Source: Scleroderma bovista
Taxonomy: Eukaryota; Basidiomycota; Agaricomycetes; Boletales; Sclerodermataceae
Length of the DNA stretch: 64,000 nt
Direction of reading: 5' to 3'
Assembly (NCBI GenBank): GCA_037178675.1
Contig: JAYMGJ010000365.1
Location: forward strand, 1-64,000
Shown here: positions 23,400 to 34,197 of the stretch, in pieces
How positions within the stretch are numbered: the stretch's first letter is position 1
How the letters are laid out: the number at the start of each line of letters is the position of its first letter
Notes under the pieces: generated by a model
Told to the model about the DNA's origin: nothing
Database searches by the model: none
Seen by the model: the letters and a program-made list of their open reading frames with translations, nothing else
Position numbers and translations under genes: made by a program

Positions 23400-23870
23400 A
23401 GGGGGGCAATCGTCAACGCTGCGCTGGCGTGGTGGCCAGTGTTGCTGTGGCTGGGAGGTTGGTGGGCGTTGGAGGGGCATCATCATTGGATGACGCTGGG
23501 ATGGGAGTCATCCTGTCATCACCGTCAACGCTGGGGATGTGGGTGGTTGCGTCGCTGCCATTGACGCTGGAGATGGCAGCGGGGTTGTTGTTGTTGTTGT
23601 TGTTGTCAGCATTGATGGCCACATTGACGACGTTGACGGTGGGGGTCGTCGTCGTCAGTGGCCACATCGACGACATTGGTGGTGGGGCCATTGTTGCCCT
23701 CGTGTTGGTGGTGGTGGCCTAGCTGTCATCGTCTGGTCGACGACGCTGCTGGTGATGGTGATGGTTGGTGTCATCACCGTCGTCCGTGGTGGGGTTGTCG
23801 TCGCTGATGGTGGTCGCATTGACGATGCTGGTGGGGATGGTGGCTGTGGGCGAGGCGTGTAATGATGTGG
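23400..23870. repeat. G-rich low-complexity array (GTC/GTT/GGT triplets)
   Basis: Irregular trinucleotide-rich sequence dominated by GTCGTC, GTTGTT and GGTGGG on the + strand, including seven consecutive GTT units near 23584. All frames read as Val/Asp/Gly runs, so nothing here looks like a gene. A C-rich array of the same style, but on the opposite strand, lies on the other side of gypsy element A (31975-32520). Confidence 0.7.
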
Positions 23871-23935
23871 TAAACACTATTAGGAAATGTTGATAGTGCA
23901 ATATGCTGATATAATCATTAGACAAACACACACAC

Positions 23936-24575
23936 TGTTACGACCATGTCCAACTCCGGATCTTATCCGGTTACTCCGGTCGCATTGCAGCCCCATAGCT
24001 CAAACTCCGGTCGTTCTCAGTTACTCTGGTCACGGTCGCGCAGATAACCTTCCGCTAACTACAACCCTTGGTCTATACTCCATTCGCTCTTACTACACCT
24101 TGCCGTCTACCCTGCCTTGACGTGAGTTCTCCGTGAACTCGATATATCCTATACCTTGTAGCATTTTCACCAGACCTGATTTATTTTCCCCGGACCTGAC
24201 TTTATTTTCACCGGACCTGACCTAGTCCTAACTCCGGTCATCCCTTGTCCGCTATTAGGTTGTTTACTTGTCACCGTATGTACTCGACCCTAGTTTCTAC
24301 TTAGTATAAGTACCCTCTAGTTTACCTTGTAGACCTCAGTCTGAAATCAACCATAGTCTCTACTCCTGATCTTGTCTGTCTCCGTCTCTGTCTCTGTCTC
24401 CCCTTCTTGACCGGAACCTACGCAAGGGATCAACGCTCGTGTCCTTAGTTGTTGAATCCAAACGGTCACTAACTCTGGTCGGACTAATCTCTTGTCCAGC
24501 CCTCTGCCCTCTCCCTTCATCCGTTTCCGTCCAGACCTGACCGGACCCCCTACCAGAGTAGACCCGGACTTGACA
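23936..24575 (+). repeat. 5' LTR of element A
   Basis: 640 bp, TG...CA ends. It contains three tandem copies of an approximately 20-bp unit (TTATTTTCACCGGACCTGA and variants, about 24165-24222), a TATA-like box TATAAG at 24305-24310 and a probable transcription start about 30 bp downstream, near 24337. Confidence 0.93.
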
Positions 24576-24577
24576 GT

Positions 24578-24587
24578 ATTTCAGACT
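24578..24587 (+). promoter_or_regulatory. Predicted self-priming primer binding site
   Basis: ATTTCAGACT lies two bases after the 5' LTR. It is the exact reverse complement of AGTCTGAAAT at 24338-24347 inside the LTR, about 30 bp after the TATA box. That is the arrangement of Tf1/sushi elements, where the 5' end of the RNA folds back to prime. No tRNA 3'-end complement is seen here. Confidence 0.65.
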
Positions 24588-25740
24588 CACACTTGTGTGG
24601 GTTCACTGTTCCATACCTCGTACGCAAACTAGCTTCTATCCCTTATGACCATGACTACGCGCTCTCGTGCTCATACTGCTGCAGCACTTGCTGAAGAAGC
24701 AGGTGCAGTCGACGACCTCCACCTCTCTGCTGCCCATCAAGCCTTGTCTAACCGCAGGCAACCTCCGGCTTCTGTTAGCCAATTCCGGAGCTTCACAGCT
24801 CGAAACCCTACAGCGCCTTTGACTCCGCATCGAGATGCTGCGTCTCAGAGCCTTCGTGGTTCTGCAGACCTAGGTCACCATGAATCCGTTTCTGGTGATC
24901 GATTCCCTTACCATCGTGACCCCACTCCGGAACATCGCGAACCTGCCCAACACCAGTGGTTTGGCCCTGAGGACGGACCCGGAGGTGATCCGGATGACCC
25001 CGGAGATGGTGACAACGATGATGACGACGACGACGACTTTGTCGACGCCATGGATGAGCTAGACCCTGGCCTAGCTGTCTTCCAAAACTTAGCAGTCGCC
25101 GTCAATCGCCTCTCCCGCTCCTCCCGCCGGACCAACGACTCCTCCTCCTCCTGTGCCAAAGTCCGTGAACCGGACACCTTCGACAGTACGGACCCAAAAA
25201 AGCTCAGGACCTTCTTGGTCCAGTGTGAGCTATGCTTCCAGGATCGAGCCAAGGCATTCCGCCTTGATAGGGCAAAGGTAACTTTCGCCCAGTCATACCT
25301 AAAAGGAATGACACTAGAATGGTTCGAACCGGACCTCCTCCACTCCGGTGATCCGGCTGACCGTCCACTCTGGATGGACAGTTGGGTCCACTTTGTCGCT
25401 GAGCTCCAGAGTACCTTTGGTCCTCACGACCCCATAGCTGATGCAGAGCATCAATTAGAGCACCTCCGGATGAAGGATGCTCACCGCGTCACGCGGTATA
25501 TAGTTGACTTCAACCGGCTTGCCTCGCAGGTCCAAGACTACGGGGATGGTGTGCTCCACCGCCTGTTTTACTCTGGTCTCCCGGACTGCCTAAAAGATGA
25601 GATAGCTTGAGTTGGGAAACCCCTGACTCTGCATGGGCTTAGGGCCCTTTGTCAAGAGATCGACGCGCACTATTGGGAGCGCAAAGACGAGATCTCTCGT
25701 ATGACGAAGACCCAGTCCACCTCATCCCCTACCAAGCCCT

Positions 25741-25850
25741 CCAACTCCGGAGGCAACTCATCCAACTCCGGAGGCAACTCATCCAACTCCGGAGGCAACT
25801 CATCCAACTCCGGAGGCAACTCATCCAACTCCGGAGGCAACTCATCCAAC
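25741..25850 (+). repeat. 21-bp tandem repeat in gag linker
   Basis: Five full copies plus a partial one of a 21-bp unit with core CAACTCCGGAGGCAACTCAT, each adding seven residues (NSGGNSS). Copy B has a single unit at the same place, so this is a local expansion that keeps frame. Confidence 0.9.
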
Positions 25851-26158
25851 TCCAGTCAGGAGAAATCCAAGACCGGAAACACCTCCAGCCCCGCCAACTC
25901 TGGCTCGTCTAAAATGACCAGCAACCAGTCCTCCTCCGGCTCTAGACTGGACTTAACCAACAAGCTTGGTAAGGACGGGAAGCTAACCGCAGACGAGTGC
26001 AAAAGGCGTCTGGACAACAACCTCTGCATGTTCTGTGGAGGTACTGGTAACTTTGCAGACAATTGTCCAAAGAAGACCAAAAAGGTCAAAGCTCGCGCTG
26101 CGGCCATCGCTGCTGAGTCTGGTAAGATGGACTCCAACTCGGGTGCCAACTCCAAGTC

Positions 26159-26165
26159 AAAAAAA
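26159..26165 (+). promoter_or_regulatory. Predicted -1 frameshift site A AAA AAA between gag and pol
   Basis: The last gag codons are TCA AAA AAA GAG TAA. The heptamer A AAA AAA fits the X XXY YYZ slippery pattern in the gag frame. A -1 slip enters the frame that stays open into the protease and pol. Copy B has the identical heptamer and stop context. Confidence 0.6.
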
Positions 26166-29100
26166 GAGTAAGCAGCTCCCGGCCCTCCGTACAACCGGCG
26201 AGCTGCGTTGACTCTGGAAGTGCACCCAAGGAGGCTCGCCTCAACGCATCCGCTCTTTACGATCCTAACTCCCTTATGCCTCATGTTCTCCTTTTGTCTT
26301 ACAATTTACCAGAACTTCGTGCGCTTGTGGACTCCGGTTCCATGCACTGTTTTGTAGATACCCAATATGCCCTCGGACACACTCTCTCCACTTACTCCGT
26401 TCCCCCGATTGTACTCCGGCTCTTTGATGGTACCTCGAATTTTGTAATTACTCAAGCCGTCGATCTATCAGTGAAATTCCCCGCATCCGGTGATGTCACC
26501 CCTATGACCTTCTACCTCACTCCGTTAGACTCTGAATGCTCGATTGTCCTTGGACATAACTGGCTCGCCCGCTACAATCCGTTGATTGACTGGGTACTGA
26601 GCAGTTTAACTTTCTGGACCCCTGCACCAAGTTTGCTAGTGCCCCTGTCGACCCCCTCTCCGGTTCAGTCTGGTAACCCTGTCTCCAGCCTCTCTGGCCA
26701 ATCTGACCCCGGCCTCGCACCATCTGTCAACACTCCGGTTTGCACCCCTCTGCACATCTCTCTGATAAATGCAGCCGCATTCGTGCGTGCGTGCAAATTA
26801 GAGGGATCCACCAAATACCAACTTCAGCTGCGTCCTTCTGACACAGCAAAGGCTCGTTCTTCCTCTGCCTCTACTCTGCCGGACTTGGACATAGTCCCTC
26901 CAGAGTATTGCGGTTATGCAGATGTGATCAGCAAGGCGAAGGCCTCTGAACTTCCCCTGCATCGCGACTACGACTTGAAGATCAACCTTGAAGAAGGTAC
27001 CTCCCCTCCTCTGGGGACTCTCTACTCACTGTCTCCGGTTGAGCTCTCCGCTCTCCGGACTTTCATCAATGAGAATCTCAATACAGGTTTCATCCGTCCT
27101 ACCGCTTCCTCCCACGCTGCTCTGGTCCTCTTCGTAAAGAAGAAGGACGGCTCACTCCGCCTCTGCGTTGACTTCCGAGGCCTAAACAAAATTACCAAGA
27201 AGGATCGCTACCCACTTCCCCTTATCTCTGACCTACTAGACTCCCCTAGCCGTGCTAAGATCTACTCAAAGATCGACCTCCAGCATGCGTACCATCTAGT
27301 CTGGATTGCTCCGGGCGATGAATGGAAGACCGCCTTCCGTATGCGCTATGGGTCTTACGAGTGGTTGGTAATGCCCTTTGGACTCACTAACGCCCCTGCA
27401 GCCTTCCAGCGCTTTGTCAACACCATCTTCGCTGACATGCTGGACGTCTGCGTCGTCGTGTACCTCGATGACATCCTCATTTACTCCGAGGATATGGAGT
27501 CCCACCAGCAGCACGTCTGGGAAGTGCTCTGCCGTCTCTGGTTGCATGGCCTCTTCGCCAAACCGGAGAAATGCGAGTTTCACTCGGACTCGGTAGAGTA
27601 TCTTGGCTATCGCCTCTCCCCTGATGGTCTAACTATGTCTCTGGACAAGATCCAGACCATCTCCGACTGGCCTGAACCTCGAAAGGTAAAGGACATCCAG
27701 TCCTTCTTAGGCTTTGCCAACTTCTACTGCCGGTTTATATTCAACTACTCGGACATCGTGATCCCTCTCACCCGGCTCACCCGGAAAGACGCTCCTTGGA
27801 ACTTCTCCAAGGACTGTCGACGCTCCTTCAACGCTCTCAAGCATGCCTTCACCACTGCGCCCATCCTCACCCACTTCATTCCGGATACTCCTATTATTGT
27901 GGAAACTGACGCATCCGACTATGCTGTCGCTGGCATCTTGTCTATTACCTGCGCCGACGGAGAGATTCGTCCGGTCGCGTACTACTCCCGGACTTTGACC
28001 GCTCCGGAGTTGAACTATGACACCCACGATAAAGAACTCCTTGCCATCTTCAAGGCATTCTGGAACTGGCGTCACTACCTTGAAGGCTCCGCCTCTCCTA
28101 TAGACGTCGTCACGGACCACAAGAATCTCGAGTACTTCTCGACTTCAAAAGTACTCTCCCGCCGGCAAGCCCGGTGGTCCGAGTTTTTATCACAGTTTAA
28201 TCTTGTCATTCGCTTCCGCCCTGGTAAGCTCAGTGCCAAGCCTGACGCTCTCACTAGACGATGGGACGTCTACCCCAAAGAGGGGGATAGTGGCTATGCC
28301 CGGGTCAACCCCCAAAACCTTAGGCCGGTGTTCACTCAAGAACAACTCTCTAACTCTCTTTGCACTACTTACCTAGAGTTTTCGGTTCTCCGTGCAGCCG
28401 CAATCATGGACGTGGAAACACTCCATAGCGACATCCTGTCCGCACTACCCTCTGATCCCATTGCTCAGGTCCACCTCGCAGATCCACCGGACTCTTGCTG
28501 GTCCACCGACGAGGCTGGATTCCTTCGACTAGATGGTCGTATATACGTACCGGACTTGGACGACCTCCGTCTCCAGGTCCTCCGGTATCAACACGATCAC
28601 CCACTCACTGGTCACTTTGGGCAAAACCGGACTCTAGAACTAATCTGGCGTGAGTATACTTGGCCTGGTCTCAGGACCTTCGTCAAAGACTATGTCCGGT
28701 CCTGTACCTCCTGCGCAAGAGCTAAGACACCGCGCCACAGACCCTACGGACTGCTGAAACAGCTCCCCGTACCGGAGAAGCCATGGAACTCCATCTCAAT
28801 GGATTTCATCGAGCAACTCCCCTCATCTACTGGCTTCACAGCCATCCTGGTTGTGGTGGACCGGCTTTCTAAACAAGCCATTTTCATCCCTACCCACGAC
28901 ACCATCACTAGCCCGGAGCTCGCAAAGCTCTTCTTACTTCACGTGTTCTCCAAGCACGGTGTTCCTGCCCATGTCACTTCGGATCGCGGTACAGAATTCG
29001 TCTCACACTTCTTCCAGTCACTCGGAAAGGCTCTCGACATGTGCCTCCACTTCACCTCCGGTTACCACCCGGAGGGCGATGGCCAGACAGAGCGGTCTAA

Positions 29101-29881
29101 CCAGACACTGGAACAGTACCTCTGGATCTACTGCAACTACCAGCAGGACAACTGGGCGGACCTACTCCCTCTGGCGGAGTTCGCATACAACAACGCACCA
29201 AGTGCTACTACTGGAGTCTCGCCGTTCTTTGCTAACAAGGGCTACCACCCTAACATCTCTGTTTACCCAGAATGCGACATGACCTCTGCCAGGGCTCGTG
29301 ACTACGCAGTCGACCTCGAGTTGCTGCATCAATACCTTCGAGAAGAAATGGCCAACGCACAACTTCGCTACCAAGGTCTGGCCGATGCCAAACGTACTCT
29401 GGCACCGGACTTCAAAGTAGGCGATCAAGTATATGTGAAAGCCAAATACTTCCGGTCTACTCGACCATCCAAAAAGCTATCAGAGAAGAACCTGGGGCCC
29501 TACACTATCATCGCGCAAGTAGGCTCCCTCTCCTTTACCCTCCGTCTTCCAGATTCCATGCGCGCAGTTCACCCCATCTTCCACGTCTCCCAACTCGAAC
29601 CGGCCATACCCAATACCATACCGGACCGGATACAGCCTCCTCCGCCACCGGTCAAAGTGGATGGTGAACCAGAGTTCGAGATCTCTGAGATCCTCGACTC
29701 CAAGGTTGACCGTCGACACAAAACGTGCAAGTTGCTTTACTTGGTACATTGGTCTGGTTATGAAGGGACTGACGAAGAAACGTCATGGCTTCTCGCCACT
29801 GAACTAGGCAACACAACGGAACTGTTAGAAGACTATCATGTCCGGTACCCGGACAAACCTGGACCACTCGCGTCCATGTAA
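26166..29881 (+). CDS. pol: pol of element A: protease, RT, RNase H, integrase, chromodomain
   Basis: Open to 29881. The first in-frame ATG is at 26276 but the frame is open back to the frameshift site. Protease LVDSGSMHCFVD; reverse transcriptase LRLCVDFRGLNKITKKDRYP and VVVYLDDILIYS (YLDD); RNase H VETDASDYAVAGIL, HDKELLAI and DVVTDHKNLEYF; integrase zinc finger with HxH and CTSCARAK; catalytic core MDFIEQLP, TSDRGTEF and DGQTERSNQTLEQYL (D, D, E). The C-terminal chromodomain (FEISEILDSKVDRR, YLVHWSGYEGTDEETSWL) is the hallmark of chromoviruses, which direct insertion to heterochromatin. No stop or frameshift was found, so enzyme functions may be intact. Confidence 0.93.
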
Positions 29882-30043
29882 TAATACTCTTGCTCTCCAT
29901 TTCTCTTATCTGTTTCTCTCTCTGTCTCTCCTCTCTGTTTCACTCTGGCTTATAATATCACTCACAAATCCAGTCCACTTTTCTTTATAAACAAAAGTAA
30001 AACTAATTTACATTTTCTATTTACAAGTTCCAGACCGGACCAC

Positions 30044-31111
30044 CTACTCCGGCACACCGCTGCCAGGGTTCCCCTGCTCCTCATGGAGCCCCTGGACTTC
30101 TTGTTCGACCTCCTCCGGGTCGACCTCCGCCTCGCTGTCCTCCGACTCCTCGTCCTCGTCCCAGGGCACCGTGAAGAAACGACACTCCTCGAGGAAAGTC
30201 TTGAGGCCGGCCGTCAGCCGCTCGTTTCCCCTCGCCACCGAGCGAGTGGCATCTGCGACCTGGCGCATCTGCCCGGTCATCTCCTCGACGGCCCCGGTCA
30301 GCCTGTCCAGCCACTCCAGGAATGGTCCAGGGTCAAACCCGGACCGCTGCCCAGACGGCCCCGGCACCTCGACGATGTTGTCATCGATGACGACCTTGGC
30401 GACCGTCTTCTTCTTCTTCCTCTTCTCCCCTCCTCGTGGTGACGTCTCGACTGCCTTTCCCTTGCCCTTGTCTCCACCAGACCCGGACCCGGTGTTCCCC
30501 ACCTCCGGCCACTCACACTGCTCCTTGAGCCTGGCACACTTCATACACGTGCGCTGCTTGGGTTTCTCTGGGTCCCTTTCGCACTTGGCTTTGTGCTTCG
30601 CACAGCGAACGCACCTGCCGGGAAGTTAAAAAATAGCAAAGAATATTAATAAAAGTACTTACTGGACGTTGTCACTCCGGTCATCACTCGGACCCGCCTC
30701 CGGCTCTTCCCTCGTTCTTTTCTTCGATGTTTCCTGCGCCAATGCCCTCTGCCTCGCTGCGACCTCTGCAGCCCTTCGCTGCACCTCCGCCCTGTTCTTC
30801 TCCGCTTGCTCACGTGCCTGGCGCTCCGCCTCCTCTCTCGCCTTCTGCTCCACCTCCGCCTTAGCGCACTCCGCCTCCTCATGAGCCCTTGCCTCCGCCT
30901 CTTCGTGTGCTTGCCTCTCCGCCTCTTCTCTACGCTGCTTCTCCTCCCTCTTCACTTGCTTGCGACGATGACGTTCCTTCGCCTTGGCATCGAGGACATC
31001 GGACTCGTCCTCGCTACCAGACTGAAGCTCCGGTGTTGGGGCCTTCGTCCAATCCCTGGACTCGGTGGCAGCAGAGGCGATGGGGCTGGTGGACTTAGCA
31101 GTGTTCGACAT
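30044..31111 (-). CDS. Antisense passenger gene of element A: coiled-coil Zn2Cys6 protein
   Basis: Lies between pol and the 3' LTR, on the opposite strand. ATG at 31111 (MSNTAKSTSPIASAA), with TATAAAG about 45-50 bp upstream. A frame upstream of the ATG is also open to 31192. Exon 1 encodes an acidic stretch, then a long Glu/Arg/Ala-rich coiled coil. An intron (GTAAGT...CGGCAG, about 30618-30664) joins in frame to CVRCAKHKAKC, 11 residues, CMKCARLKEQC. This is exactly C-x2-C-x6-C-x11-C-x2-C-x6-C, the fungal Zn(II)2Cys6 pattern. A basic segment (EKRKKKKTVAKVV) and an acidic C-terminus follow. The same gene is present in copy B. Likely a DNA- or chromatin-binding factor of the element (inference). 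Confidence 0.8.
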
Positions 31112-31276
31112 GTTTTGATCGATGACAGGAAACTGGGGGTAAAAGCAAGGACTGGTCTGATCTTTATAGACCCAAAATTCATACTCAGACATTCACTCCG
31201 GACTCTGCATTGTTCTAGGCGACCACACGACAGCCTCATTGGGGCCTCATGGGTTCGGCCCCTAAAGGGGGGATAC

Positions 31277-31917
31277 TGTTACGACCATGTCCAACTCCGG
31301 ATCTTATCCAGTTACTCCGGTCACATTGCAGCCCCATAGCTCAAACTCCGGTCGTTCTCAGTTACTCTGGTCACGGTCGCGCAGATAACCTTCCGCTAAC
31401 TACAACCCTTGGTCTATACTCCATTCGCTCTTACTACACCTTGCCGTCTACCCTGCCTTGATGTGAGTTCTCTGTGAACTCGATATATCCTATACCTTGT
31501 AGCATTTTCACCGGACCTGATTTATTTTACCCGGACCTGACTTTATTTTCACCGGACCTGACCTAGTCCTAACTCCAGTCATCCCTTGTCCGCTATTAGG
31601 TTGTTTACTTGTCACCGTATGTACTCGACCCTAGTTTCTACTTAGTATAAGTACCCTCTAGTTTACCTTGTAGACCTCAGTCTGAAATCAACCATAGTCT
31701 CTACTCCTGATCTTGTCCGTCTCTGTCTCTGTCTCTGTCTCCCCTTCTTGACCGGAACCTACGCAAGGGATCAACGCTCGTTGTCCTTAGTCGTTGAATC
31801 CAAACGGTCACCAACTCCGGCTGGACTAATCTCTTGTCCAGCCCTCTGCCCTCTCCCTTCGTCTGTTTCCGTCCAGACCTGACCGGACCCCCTACCGGAG
31901 TAGACCCGGACTTGACA
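31277..31917 (+). repeat. 3' LTR of element A
   Basis: 641 bp, same ends and internal features as the 5' LTR. About 18 single-base differences were counted by eye, most of them C/T or G/A at CpG positions, plus one 1-base indel. The preceding purine tract is AAAGGGGGGATAC. Confidence 0.93.
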
Positions 31918-31974
31918 TGCACACACACATACTTGAAATTTCTCTAAGTCTCTCATTCTTATTCTCTTCATCTG

Positions 31975-32520
31975 TCGACCACCACCACCCCACCAACGCC
32001 GACGAAGATGCGGCCACCACCACCCTTAATGCGACCACCACCACCCCACCACCGTCGATGACGATGTGGCCACCACCACCAACATTGATGACACGACGAC
32101 CACCACCACCTGTGTCCACGACAACAACAACGACCCACCACCACTGTTGTCGACGCGGCCACCGACAACAACGACTCCCACGACCACCACCACCTGCGTC
32201 AACAACAACAATGACCCCACCGCCGTCGTCAACGCGGCCACCACTACTGCATCAATGACGATGACAACGACAACCCCACCACCATGCCCACCACCACAAC
32301 CACCCGCGTCAACGAGACCCCACCACCGTTGTTGTTGACACGACCACCACCACCTGTGTCCGCAACGACGATGACCCACCACCACTGTCATCGACGCAGC
32401 TACTGACGACGACAACATCCCCACCGACACCAACAATGACATCAACGTCCCCACCAGCCACCACCAGCGTCAACTATGGTCGACAATGCGACCACCACCC
32501 ACCAGCGTCATCAACAATGA
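31975..32520. repeat. C-rich low-complexity array (ACC/CAA/ACG triplets)
   Basis: Irregular CCACCACC, ACAACAAC and GACGACG runs on the + strand, reading as Thr/Pro/Asn runs. It mirrors the G-rich array at 23400-23870 in style but with the opposite strand bias, so the two flank element A as an approximate inverted pair. Confidence 0.7.
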
Positions 32521-33395
32521 CCCCATTAGTATATAGCATTTACTCTTTGTACTGTAGGGAATTAATATAAATTGATTGACACAAACATTGAATGAATTAA
32601 GGTGATCAAAAAGTACAAGCAGCAAAGGTACTATGGGTACTACTGTGAGCCCTCTAGAACAGTCTGGGACAGCTGGAACAGCCTGGGACAGTGCTGGGAC
32701 AGTCTGTGCTAACCTACCCAGTTAGGTACCTTGTTGGGAGAGCTGGGGTTCTGGGATAGCTGTCCAGCACTGTCCAGCACTGTCCAGGGGAGGGTTGGTT
32801 TGCTGATCAGTGCTCTGGACTGAGCAGGCTCAGACGAGGCTATTACTAACTCAGGAAGTGCCGACTGCGTCAACGCAAACCTTGCTTGATACTTGCATCC
32901 ACGGCATAGTAGGTAGCAGTTGACAATCACTATTATCGCGAGAGCCCATCAGTTGAAGACAGATTAATTACATAAGTACTGTACTAGTAAATGAAAAGAA
33001 AAAGAAAAGAAAAGAAACCTGTGGCACAACCACAGCATCAACCCCAGTGAGAAATGGCCAAATGCATAGATAGGTCCAACCATGTATTTGTATGTGGCCT
33101 AGTTTGGGCCTATGCATGTTTCTATGGCTTTGGCATGCGAAACAGAGTACTCTAGTTTCTCATAGATCCCACTACTTGGTTCACATCCATCAAAAGCTTT
33201 TCTCAGGTGAAACACCTGAGGCATTACATGCATTCATTCGAATGTTTGCATGCATCAGCATTTTGACATGTGTCTGAATGTCCTGAGATTTGTCTGAGTG
33301 ACCTGGGTGTCTGAAGATGTCTGAGGGATGTCTGGGGTCAGGGCACACTCTGGGGCCAGGCCCATCAGACAGAATTCATACCCATGTTTCAGGCA
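32521..33395. repeat. Non-coding; short direct and inverted motifs
   Basis: At 32661-32705 CTGGGACAG-type units recur, and at 32758-32790 CTGTCCAGCA units recur; the two sets are inverted relative to each other. Around 33273-33340 TGTCTGA occurs at least five times, and an A/G run lies at 32993-33018. No gene was recognised. Confidence 0.5.
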
Positions 33396-33607
33396 TGTTG
33401 AGTCGTAGTGAGGCTGCAGCAACTTGGCGTCAGCCACAATGACGATGAGTATGATATCATAGTCAATAGGTAGTATAAATACATAGCTCTGACAAATAGG
33501 AGACGACCTTCTGCGCCCTCGTCTCTTGACTGCTTACTCTGAGTGCCTCGCCTTACGTCTCCACTGCACACCGCTCTCGTGCACTACATCCACTCGTAGC
33601 CTTCATA
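33396..33607 (+). repeat. Copia-type LTR (single copy, 5' position)
   Basis: Starts TGTTGAGTCG and ends CTTCATA directly before a half-tRNA primer site. Contains TATAAAT near 33474. About 212 bp. No second copy was found in the window, so this is the 5' end of a truncated element. Confidence 0.65.
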
Positions 33608-33621
33608 GGTTATGAGCCCTG
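33608..33621 (+). promoter_or_regulatory. Half-tRNA-iMet primer binding site
   Basis: GGTTATGAGCCCTG. Its complement CAGGGCTCATAACC reads as the anticodon arm of initiator tRNA-Met (loop CTCATAA). The same 14 bases follow LTRs at 34673, 40351 and (minus strand) 59230-59243. Confidence 0.7.
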
Positions 33622-33672
33622 CTTGCTCATTCCAGGTGAGTACTCAATTCATATATCGACAAAACAAATCTG

Positions 33673-34197
33673 TTGTCTTGCTCTACCCCTATGTTGTTGC
33701 AAGAAAATATCGAACAAGTGTTGATGGCGATGTTGATGGTCGAGAATGCCAATACAAATGTAAATACAAATGTTATGCCCACAGAAGAGGAGATGTACGA
33801 ACCTCCTCCTCCTCCTCCATATATGCAGAGCTGTTTTCTTGGAGCGCTTGGCAGCTGGAAAACGGTGAAGCCGCTTAATGATACAAACTGGGTCGCATGG
33901 AAGGGGCAGATGACCTTGATGCTTTGTGTCAATAAGGTTTGGGGTCACTGTGATGGGACCATCGTCCCCCCTGAAGTGAATGAACCTCATGCTTTTGATA
34001 AGTGGGGTATCACCGAAGAGGTAACAAAGTTGTTAATCTCTGGGAATCTCAAGGCAGAGCAATTTGTCCATATTGCACAGGCTGTTACGGCCAAGCAGAT
34101 GTGGGATAACCTCACTTCTGTCCATGAGATGCATGGACAGCAAAGCATCACAGTGCTATGTCATACCACCTCAGGCACCTCTTTTTGGTACCAATAG
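33673..34197 (+). pseudogene. Truncated copia-type gag fragment
   Basis: The frame encodes LNDTNWVAWKGQMTLMLC and EQFVHIAQAVTAKQMWDNL, then VHEMHGQQSITVL: the start of a copia-type gag. Similarity stops near 34160 and no protease, integrase or RT follows, so the element is truncated. Bases 34198-34389 hold no gene, but 34291-34383 resemble 38164-38254 on the far side of the next element. Confidence 0.65.

Larger units (their letters stand above)
24645..26171 (+). pseudogene. gag: gag of element A (one internal stop)
   Basis: Capsid/nucleocapsid protein. The start MTMTTRSRAHTAAALAEEAG is shared with copy B. The capsid part (DPKKLRTFLVQCELCFQDR, YLKGMTLEWFEPDLL, RYIVDFNRLASQVQDYG) is collinear with the 483-codon gag of copy B. 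A TGA at 25608-25610 replaces the CGA Arg codon of copy B. A Ser/Asn/Gly linker has expanded to five 21-bp repeats (25741-25850). The zinc knuckle reads CMFCGGTGNFADNC, with Asn in place of the His ligand. It ends AAA AAA GAG TAA at 26171, overlapping the open pol frame. Confidence 0.88.
23936..31917 (+). mobile_element. Element A: complete Ty3/gypsy chromovirus LTR retrotransposon
   Basis: Two LTRs of about 640 bp in the same orientation (TGTTACGACC...CTTGACA) flank gag, pol with a C-terminal chromodomain, and an antisense passenger gene. A primer site for self-primed reverse transcription follows the 5' LTR and a purine-rich tract (AAAGGGGGGATAC) precedes the 3' LTR. The LTRs differ at about 18 positions plus one 1-base indel (by eye). 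gag carries one stop codon; pol is open throughout with all catalytic motifs. The flanks are CA-repeats, so a clean 5-bp target duplication cannot be read. Confidence 0.95.

Noticed and set aside
23429..23862. Val/Asp/Gly-rich frames
   Set aside because: They arise from the triplet-rich low-complexity array and have no non-repetitive sequence.
25741..25850. CRISPR-like array
   Set aside because: The units are directly adjacent with no spacers and encode a gag linker; this is a eukaryotic tandem repeat.
23931..31924. CACAC as target duplication of element A
   Set aside because: The left flank ends in CACAC, but the right flank begins TGCACAC and both are CA-repeats, so a match is expected by chance.
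31917..32454. Thr/Pro-rich and Val/Gly-rich frames on both strands
   Set aside because: Same reason: simple-sequence DNA gives open frames in most phases.
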